Source: an uncultured Collinsella sp. (lineage in GTDB: Bacteria; Actinomycetota; Coriobacteriia; Coriobacteriales; Coriobacteriaceae). Taken from it: 10,116 nucleotides of DNA. This document shows, in pieces, positions 5,661-10,116 of the stretch. Each line of letters opens with the position of its first letter. The stretch's first letter is position 1. The stretch lies in contig URNQ01000045.1 of NCBI GenBank assembly GCA_900549245.1, positions 1 to 10,116 of the forward strand. The letters run 5' to 3'. The notes below the pieces were generated by a model. The model was given only the letters and a program-made list of their open reading frames with translations. It was not told where the DNA came from and ran no database searches. Made by a program: the position numbers and the translations under genes.

Positions 5661-7097
5661 GTTCTCCTCGACCTCGGCGGCCTCCTCAGCGAGACGCTGG
5701 GCTGCGAGCTCAGGGGTCAGACCCTTGTACTCGGTCTCGCGGCCCTTAGCGCTGACGACGCGGACGACCTCGCCGATGAGCACGAGCACGATGAAGATAA
5801 CGATCATCGGGAGCTTGTCGCCAATCTCGGCGGCGGAGAACGGCACCAGCGTTGCGACGATGGCCAGGACCAGCTCGATGCAGGGGATGACCAGCATGAC
5901 CTTCATCATGGCGCCCTTAAACGGGAACGTGAAGATGCGCTCGCGGTTGGGGTCGTTCTTGCGAAGGTTGAGGAACGCCGGGAACATCGGGATGTAGGTC
6001 AGCAGCAGGAAGACGACGGAGGTGCCGAAGAGCATCCAGAAGACACCGTTGGAGATGGCGTCGATGGGAACGAGCTGCAGGCACAGCACCAGGGAGGCAA
6101 CGACGGCGTTGACCAGGTTGGCGCCGTTGGGCATGTCGTCATCCGAGATCATCGAGGCGAAGACCTTGGGCATGTTGCCGTGCTCGGCAGCGTAGCGAGC
6201 AACGGAGTTAACGCCGAAGGACCAAGCGGCCATGTTGGCGAACAGGGTGATCAGGAAGGCGATGCAGATGACCTTGAAGATCATGGAGTCGCCCACCATG
6301 GTCTGGACTGCGACGATCATGCCGTAGTCGGGGTCGATGGAGTCGGCCGGCACGGCGGCGCCGATGCCGAAGCCGGCGAACAGGTAGATGACGGCGATAG
6401 CCACGCCACCGACGATGATAGCCTTGGGAATATCGCGAGCGGGATCGGCCATGTCGTCGGTCATGGTGCAGATGACCTCGAAGCCCATGAAGTTAAAGAT
6501 GATGATGGACAGGTAGCCAAGAGCGTTGGTGTTGGTAAGCTCGGGCAGGAAGGTGGCAGCGGACATGTCGTTCGCAAAACCGTTCTCCATGGCATACCAG
6601 ATGCCCAAAGCGCCAACGATAACGGCAACGGCGACCTTGATAATGGCGCCACCGTTGAGGACCCACTCGGAGTCGGCAGCCTTGGAGCGGCCCATAAGGT
6701 AGACGATCCACACAAAGGCAAGTTCGATACCCATCTTGGCAATCAGGTTGAACTCGACGCCAAAGACCATGCCCAGGATGTCGGGGAACATGGTGGCCAG
6801 CGAGGCGATCCACAGCGGGTAGTTGACCCAGTAGTAATACGAAATGCGGGCGCCCCACTTGTCGCCCAGGCCATCGCGTACCCAGTCGTAAATGCCGCCC
6901 TCGCCGTCATAGGTGGTGCCGAGCTCGGCGACAACCATGCCGTAAGGGAGCAGGAAGGTCAGGATCAGGAAGATCCACCAGAAGAACTGCTGGTTGCCAA
7001 TGGCGGCAGCAGGTGCGGCGGCCTCGCAAACGAAGACGACGCAGATGATGGTCGAAATGACCGTCAAGAAGGAAAGCTTTTTCTTTCCGTCGCTCAT
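5658..7097 (-). CDS. aguD: Agmatine/putrescine antiporter (APC superfamily)
   Basis: A 479-residue inner-membrane transporter with about 12 hydrophobic segments. It probably exchanges external agmatine for internal putrescine, feeding the enzymes encoded on either side. Visible features include AAAPAAAIGN (26-35), FFWWIFLILTFLLPYG, EGGIYDWVR (66-74), FNFMGFEV (201-208) and AAEHGNMP. The C-terminus ends in an acidic cytoplasmic tail (AEEAAEVEEN). The ATG at 7097 has an AAGGAG ribosome site 6 bases upstream. The assignment to AguD rests on its place between ptcA and aguA, the order seen in Enterococcus and Lactococcus, together with family membership; substrate cannot be read from sequence alone. 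A paralogue lies at 2176-3585. Confidence 0.85.
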   Translation of the reverse strand: MSDGKKKLSFLTVISTIICVVFVCEAAAPAAAIGNQQFFWWIFLILTFLLPYGMVVAELGTTYDGEGGIYDWVRDGLGDKWGARISYYYWVNYPLWIASLATMFPDILGMVFGVEFNLIAKMGIELAFVWIVYLMGRSKAADSEWVLNGGAIIKVAVAVIVGALGIWYAMENGFANDMSAATFLPELTNTNALGYLSIIIFNFMGFEVICTMTDDMADPARDIPKAIIVGGVAIAVIYLFAGFGIGAAVPADSIDPDYGMIVAVQTMVGDSMIFKVICIAFLITLFANMAAWSFGVNSVARYAAEHGNMPKVFASMISDDDMPNGANLVNAVVASLVLCLQLVPIDAISNGVFWMLFGTSVVFLLLTYIPMFPAFLNLRKNDPNRERIFTFPFKGAMMKVMLVIPCIELVLAIVATLVPFSAAEIGDKLPMIVIFIVLVLIGEVVRVVSAKGRETEYKGLTPELAAQRLAEEAAEVEEN

Positions 7098-7128
7098 GAT
7101 GAGCTCCTTCGCTCAGTCTTGGACAGAT

Positions 7129-7168
7129 CCGAGGCCCTAAGGTATTAAGGCAATTGCTTGGGCCTCGG
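7129..7168 (-). other. Hairpin in the aguD leader
   Basis: CCGAGGCCC (7129-7137) and GGGCCTCGG (7160-7168) form a perfect 9-bp stem around a 22-base loop that contains the small palindrome GCAATTGC. It lies about 30 bases before aguD with no T-run after it, so it looks like a processing or stabilising element rather than a terminator. Confidence 0.5.
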
Positions 7169-7171
7169 TGA

Positions 7172-7204
7172 GCGGGCGACAGGAGACGAGCATCCGCCGC
7201 CCGC
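7172..7204 (-). other. Hairpin in the ptcA-aguD intergenic region
   Basis: GCGGGCG (7172-7178) pairs perfectly with CGCCCGC (7198-7204). A short AAGCC-TCAA-GGCTT stem lies between it and the ptcA stop codon. The 133-base gap between ptcA and aguD otherwise holds nothing recognisable. Confidence 0.4.
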
Positions 7205-7230
7205 AAACGTGCTTTTAGAAGCCTTGAGGC

Positions 7231-8304
7231 TTAGAGCTGCTCGAGAGCCTCGAGAGCGGCGTGGAGCTCAGCCTTGGCGGAGTACTCGACACCCTCGTCG
7301 TTGAGCGGGGTGCGCTTGCCCAGGGCGGCAAGGAGAGCACGGATGGAGTGCTTGCGGTTCTCGGCCTCGACCCAGCACAGGGAGCGCTCGGGATCGTCCA
7401 TGACTTCGTCGACGACCTCCTCGTTGCGGGTGGCCGGCAGGCAGTGCATGAACTTGGAGTTGGGGCCGGCAAAGTTCATCATGTCCATGGTGACCTGATA
7501 CTTGGGATAGAACACGTCCATGTAGTTCTCGCCCGAGACCTCCTCGTCGTACAGGCCATACCACACGTCGGTGTAGATGAAGTCGGCGCCCTTGATGCAC
7601 TCGATGTCGTCGGAGATGACGACAGAGCCGCCGGAGACCTTGCAGTTCTCCTCGGCGATGGCCATCATCTGCTTGCCGAACTCGGCGCGCTCCTCGACGG
7701 TGCCAACGTGCAGGCCGCCGTCGGGGATCTGGTGGCCCTTAGGTCCAAACTGGACAAACTTCATGCCGACCTTGGAGGCGATGAACATGAGGGAGACGCA
7801 GACCTGGGTGGCGTCGCCGATGAAGGCCAGGGTGCAGTCCTCGATCTTCATGCCCTCGGGGAGGTTCTCGAGCATGGTCATGAGGTCGCCCATCTCCTGC
7901 GTGGGGTGGTTGAACTCGGACATGCCGTTGATGACGGGCACAGCAGAGCCCTCGGCGAGGCCGACGACGTCCTTGTGACGGTCAACGCGAGCCATCATGA
8001 TGTCGAGCAGCGAGCCCATAACGCGAGCGGTGTCGCCCAGGGACTCGTGACCGCCGAGCTGGATGGTGCCAGGGCCATAGAACTGAGCATGGCCGCCGAG
8101 GTCGGTCATAGCGGTCTCGAAGGAAAGACGAGTGCGGGTGGAGACCTGCTGGAAGATCATGCCAAGGCTCTTGTTGCGGAGCAGGTGCGGATAATAACCG
8201 TCAACCTTGATGGCCTTCTTCATTGCCAGGCCAAGATCCTCGATAGCCAGGATCTGCTCTTTGGTGAAGTCGTTGGTGTCGATGAAATCCTTAGGCAGTG
8301 CCAT
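7231..8304 (-). CDS. ptcA: Putrescine carbamoyltransferase
   Basis: Converts N-carbamoylputrescine and phosphate to putrescine and carbamoyl phosphate in the catabolic AgDI pathway (aguB in some nomenclatures). The 357-residue cytoplasmic protein belongs to the aspartate/ornithine carbamoyltransferase family: STRTR (55-59) and HPTQ (133-136) bind carbamoyl phosphate, and HCLPATR (287-293) is the second-domain motif. DVWYGLYDEE (246-255) replaces the SMG loop of ornithine transcarbamylases and, followed by VFYPKYQV, is characteristic of putrescine enzymes. The start at 8304 has an AAAGGA ribosome site upstream; the frame is open to 8385, but that region forms a leader hairpin. It is the first gene of the cluster, divergent from the right LuxR gene across 330 bases carrying palindromic sites. 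Confidence 0.95.
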   Translation of the reverse strand: MALPKDFIDTNDFTKEQILAIEDLGLAMKKAIKVDGYYPHLLRNKSLGMIFQQVSTRTRLSFETAMTDLGGHAQFYGPGTIQLGGHESLGDTARVMGSLLDIMMARVDRHKDVVGLAEGSAVPVINGMSEFNHPTQEMGDLMTMLENLPEGMKIEDCTLAFIGDATQVCVSLMFIASKVGMKFVQFGPKGHQIPDGGLHVGTVEERAEFGKQMMAIAEENCKVSGGSVVISDDIECIKGADFIYTDVWYGLYDEEVSGENYMDVFYPKYQVTMDMMNFAGPNSKFMHCLPATRNEEVVDEVMDDPERSLCWVEAENRKHSIRALLAALGKRTPLNDEGVEYSAKAELHAALEALEQL

Positions 8305-8322
8305 GTCGATTTCCTTTCCGCC

Positions 8323-8380
8323 GGTCTTGCCGACTATTACTATGAGGCGCTCGAACATCACGCCTCTTGTTGACAAGACC
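8323..8380 (-). other. Hairpin in the ptcA leader
   Basis: GGTCTTG (8323-8329) pairs with CAAGACC (8374-8380), and inside it GAGGCG (8344-8349) pairs with CGCCTC (8361-8366). It occupies the ptcA leader just upstream of the ribosome site. On the plus strand its edge includes a TTGACA (8370-8375) with TATGCA 17 bases on (8393-8398), a possible distal promoter for the LuxR gene. Confidence 0.4.
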
Positions 8381-8427
8381 ATCATTCACCCGTATGCAAT
8401 TTTTACCTAGTTTATTCGGGATTAAAG

Positions 8428-8439
8428 ACCGTTCACGGA
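8428..8439. promoter_or_regulatory. Palindromic operator, copy 1
   Basis: ACCGTTCACGGA is a near-perfect palindrome of the form ACCGT-N2-ACGG. It is the inverted counterpart of the site at 8506-8517, with 11 bases in perfect inverted agreement. It lies downstream of the candidate ptcA -10, so occupancy together with the second site could loop or block transcription. Confidence 0.65.
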
Positions 8440-8450
8440 GTTACACCCTC

Positions 8451-8478
8451 TCTAATCCAATATAAACCCGCAGGTCAA
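8451..8478 (-). promoter_or_regulatory. Candidate ptcA promoter
   Basis: On the minus strand TTGACC (8478-8473) is followed after 16 bases by ATTAGA (8456-8451), with an alternative -10 TATATT at 8464-8459. The elements are weak, as expected for an activator-dependent promoter, and lie between the two palindromes. An inverted repeat TAAACCC/GGGTTTA (8463-8469, 8490-8496) overlaps it. Assigned by inspection only. Confidence 0.3.
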
Positions 8479-8505
8479 GAGTTTACAGGGGGTTTACTAT
8501 CTAGA

Positions 8506-8517
8506 ACCGTGAACGGT
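8506..8517. promoter_or_regulatory. Palindromic operator, copy 2
   Basis: ACCGTGAACGGT is a perfect ACCGT-N2-ACGGT palindrome, 78 bases centre to centre from copy 1. It lies upstream of the candidate ptcA promoter and 13 bases before a -10-like TATATA (8530-8535) facing the LuxR gene, where it would overlap the -35 region. This suits a LuxR-type regulator that controls ptcA and itself. Confidence 0.65.
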
Positions 8518-8634
8518 ATGCGGCTATCCTATATATCGGTGCCTAATCCGCGGTGAAACGACCGGCTGGGGCATATATACCCAAGGGATTATATGGGGCC
8601 CAAACACAGATCAAATGAGACGGGACGGTGACAG

Positions 8635-9599
8635 ATGAACACGCTCATGTTCTTCTATACCTTGGCAATACTGGTTATCTGTATTGTGACGGCGGTGCTT
8701 TCGCTTGCCGCCTATGCCTCGTCCCGTCGACGCTTCTTTATCTATGGCAGCGGCGTTTTTATTTGCTATGCCATCGAGATGACCGAAATCTTCTTTTTGA
8801 ATACACGCTGCAAAACCAGAGTTTTCCGGCCAGCGACTATTACTCAATTACCATGCCTGTAATGCGGACCCTTGTGGCGACCGCTTCGCAGGCTTTTATT
8901 TGGCTGATTGCCATGGACCTGCTCGACAAACATTCTAAAAAGCAGTTCGCTATCCCCGTCTTGACGTTTTTGCTGTGCGAGTCGCTGATTATCGTCGCTG
9001 TCCCCTCCGGCCCCATGCATCAGTGGCTCTACTACACGATGCGTCAGGTATTCCTTGTCTTTGTGGGACTGTATATCTTTTGGACGGCTCATAAGAGTAC
9101 AAAAGTTGAGCTGAAGGCACGCGTTAACAACCAACGAAAGCACCTGATTATCGGCGCAATTCTGGTCGGTTGCATCGTTGCCGAGGATTTCTACAACATC
9201 CTTGTTGTCCCCATGAGCCTGGCGCCCTCTTGGCTGCAGCTATATCTGTCCGAGCGCAACTTTAGCGAAAACGTCTTTGCGTGCTACTTTGCAATTCTGC
9301 TGATCATCTACTCCTACCACGTGCTTTCGATCCGCATGCAGGAAGCGCCCGAGGAAAAGAACGTCAGCGATCTTGACCGGCATATCGAAGAGCAGATGCC
9401 TTTCTATCGCAACGCCTACAAGCTCTCCAACCGCGAGACCGAAGTCATGCGCTTGGTTGTGCTGGGCAAGTCGAACCAAGAGATCGCTGACGAGCTATTC
9501 CTTGCCGTGGGCACCGTCAAGACCCACATCCACAACATCCTGGTCAAAACCGAGCAGCAAAACCGCACCACGCTCATCCTGCATTTTTGGAAACGTTGA
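8635..9599 (+). CDS. Membrane-anchored LuxR-family regulator, apparent frameshift (AguR-like position)
   Basis: A membrane sensor/DNA-binding regulator paralogous to the left LuxR protein, probably controlling the divergent ptcA cluster as AguR does in lactic acid bacteria. The true N-terminus starts at ATG 8635 and reads FYTLAILVICIVTAVLSLAA and MTEIFF, aligning with the paralogue. Homology then jumps to the -1 frame at TTCTTTTTG (8791-8799) and continues EYTLQNQSFP to the end. One missing T would restore a 321-residue protein. As written, the first frame stops at 8862. The rest contains AEDFYNIL, YLSERNFSENV and the C-terminal GerE helix-turn-helix (LSNRETEVMRLVVLGKSN, VGTVKTHIHNILVKT). A GTG at 8628 opens the downstream frame, but its first 57 residues are not membrane-like and lack homology. 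Loss of function, a sequencing error in a T-run, or slippage are all possible. Confidence 0.8.
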
Positions 9600-9600
9600 G

Positions 9601-9628
9601 GTTACGCGGTTTTGCCAAACCGCGTAAC
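9601..9628 (+). other. Perfect hairpin directly after the LuxR stop codon
   Basis: GTTACGCGGTTT (9601-9612) and AAACCGCGTAAC (9617-9628) form a perfect 12-bp stem with loop TGCC, beginning two bases after the stop. No T-run follows, so it is more likely to protect or process the 3' end than to terminate alone. Confidence 0.65.
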
Positions 9629-9641
9629 GGCTCGACGCTGC

Positions 9642-9740
9642 AAGCGCCCCTAGGCGGCAATCTGACGTTCAATCGTCGGTCGCGTACCAAAAGTACGCTT
9701 CCCTCCTCTTTCACGTCACCTTGCTCACCTAGGGGCGCTT
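9642..9740 (+). repeat. 3'-UTR structured repeat, copy B (after the right LuxR gene)
   Basis: Perfect 13-bp outer arms AAGCGCCCCTAGG (9642-9654) and CCTAGGGGCGCTT (9728-9740) enclose a second stem TGACGT (9663-9668) with ACGTCA (9713-9718). Inside lies the conserved core: TCAATCGTCGGTC (9669-9681), hairpin GCGTAC-CAAAA-GTACGC (9682-9698) and TTCCCTCCTCTTTC (9699-9712). The core matches copy A almost base for base while the enclosing stems are unrelated in sequence but still paired. It is in sense orientation 3' of the LuxR gene. Confidence 0.78.
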
Positions 9741-9784
9741 TCGCTGACTTATGCTCAACTTACGATAATTCCGAGCTGAACGAG

Positions 9785-10116
9785 TTATTCGCTATAACGG
9801 GTGGCGATGGCGGCTTGTACCATGCCGGCGCTCATGAGGTACGTTACCAGGAAGTAGCCACCATAGGCCGCCAGGAAAATCGCGCAGGTGAGGCCCACGG
9901 TGCCGGCGATGCTCATATCGCCGAATACGCTCACCAGCTCGATGATCACCTTGAGCGCCACAAAGGAGTGCGCCAAGCCCACTGCCAGCGGGAACAGGAA
10001 GAACACCGCTTGCTGCGCCATCACCGAATGCCGGATCTGACGGTCGTCACAGCCGATCTGTGCCAGCACACGATAGCTGCGGCTGGCGGCGGGCCCCCTT
10101 GGGGAGTCCAGTAATC
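9785..10116 (-). CDS. ABC transporter permease, FtsX/BceB type (C-terminal part; 5' end outside window)
   Basis: The C-terminal part of an FtsX-like permease of the kind used in antimicrobial-peptide resistance or export transporters (BceB/YvcS/MacB relatives). The frame is open to the window edge. The segment SYRVLAQIGCDDRQIRHSVM matches the conserved cytoplasmic stretch before the final membrane segments (the rule being 'R-Y-x-x-L-x-x-I/L-G-...-I'). Two or three hydrophobic segments follow (AVFFLFPLAVGLAHSFVAL; TVGLTCAIFLAAYGGYFLVTYLM), and the protein ends TRYSE. A GTG at 10069 is internal, not the start. It converges on the right LuxR gene and bears no evident relation to agmatine metabolism. 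The partner ATPase should lie upstream, outside the window. Confidence 0.75.
   Translation of the reverse strand, partial: LLDSPRGPAASRSYRVLAQIGCDDRQIRHSVMAQQAVFFLFPLAVGLAHSFVALKVIIELVSVFGDMSIAGTVGLTCAIFLAAYGGYFLVTYLMSAGMVQAAIATRYSE

Noticed and set aside
8305..8385. N-terminal extension of putrescine carbamoyltransferase to 8385
   Set aside because: It overlaps the leader hairpin and has no family homology; ATG 8304 has a good ribosome site.
8628..8796. GTG 8628 as the start of an unbroken right-hand LuxR protein
   Set aside because: The first 57 residues in that frame are not membrane-like and do not match the paralogue, while the frame from ATG 8635 does; a frameshift explains both.
9785..10069. 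A stand-alone 94-residue membrane protein starting at GTG 10069
   Set aside because: The frame stays open to the window edge and the sequence before the GTG continues the conserved permease motif, so it is the end of a longer protein.

Overview
The window looks like chromosomal DNA from a gut actinobacterium of the Coriobacteriia, most likely Collinsella or a close relative. This is inferred from moderately high GC, strong G/C-ending codon preference in the enzyme genes, and two membrane-anchored LuxR-type regulators of a kind common in that class. No rRNA or marker gene is present to fix the genus.

The core is an agmatine deiminase (AgDI) catabolic locus on the minus strand. In transcription order it holds putrescine carbamoyltransferase (8304-7231), an agmatine/putrescine antiporter (7097-5658) and agmatine deiminase (5291-4086). 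A membrane LuxR regulator (8635-9599, plus strand) is divergent from it. This is the order aguR | aguB(ptcA)-aguD-aguA known from Enterococcus and Lactococcus. Agmatine enters in exchange for putrescine and is deiminated to carbamoylputrescine, which is phosphorolysed to putrescine and carbamoyl phosphate. The carbamate kinase (aguC) that would make ATP from carbamoyl phosphate is not in the window. The LuxR gene carries an apparent one-base deletion in a T-run that separates its first membrane segments from the rest.

To the left is a second, looser module: a paralogous permease (3585-2176) behind a leader ORF and an attenuator-like hairpin, a small plus-strand ORF (1949-2140), a second intact membrane LuxR regulator (1820-828), and an amidohydrolase (512-24) broken after about 152 residues by sequence resembling an insertion-sequence end. 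At the far right is the C-terminal part of an FtsX/BceB-type ABC transporter permease.

The intergenic DNA is rich in structure. The most notable element is a repeat lying just 3' of the stop codons of aguA, aguD (degenerate copy) and the right-hand LuxR gene, always in the sense orientation. It has a conserved hairpin (GCGTAC-CAAA-GTACGC) and a conserved internal loop, enclosed by outer stems that differ completely in sequence between copies yet still pair. Other features are two copies of a 12-bp palindrome ACCGT-N2-ACGG(T/A) between ptcA and its divergent regulator, with a weaker third copy upstream of the amidohydrolase, an 83-bp perfect-hairpin element, and a 366-base multi-helix region between aguD and aguA.
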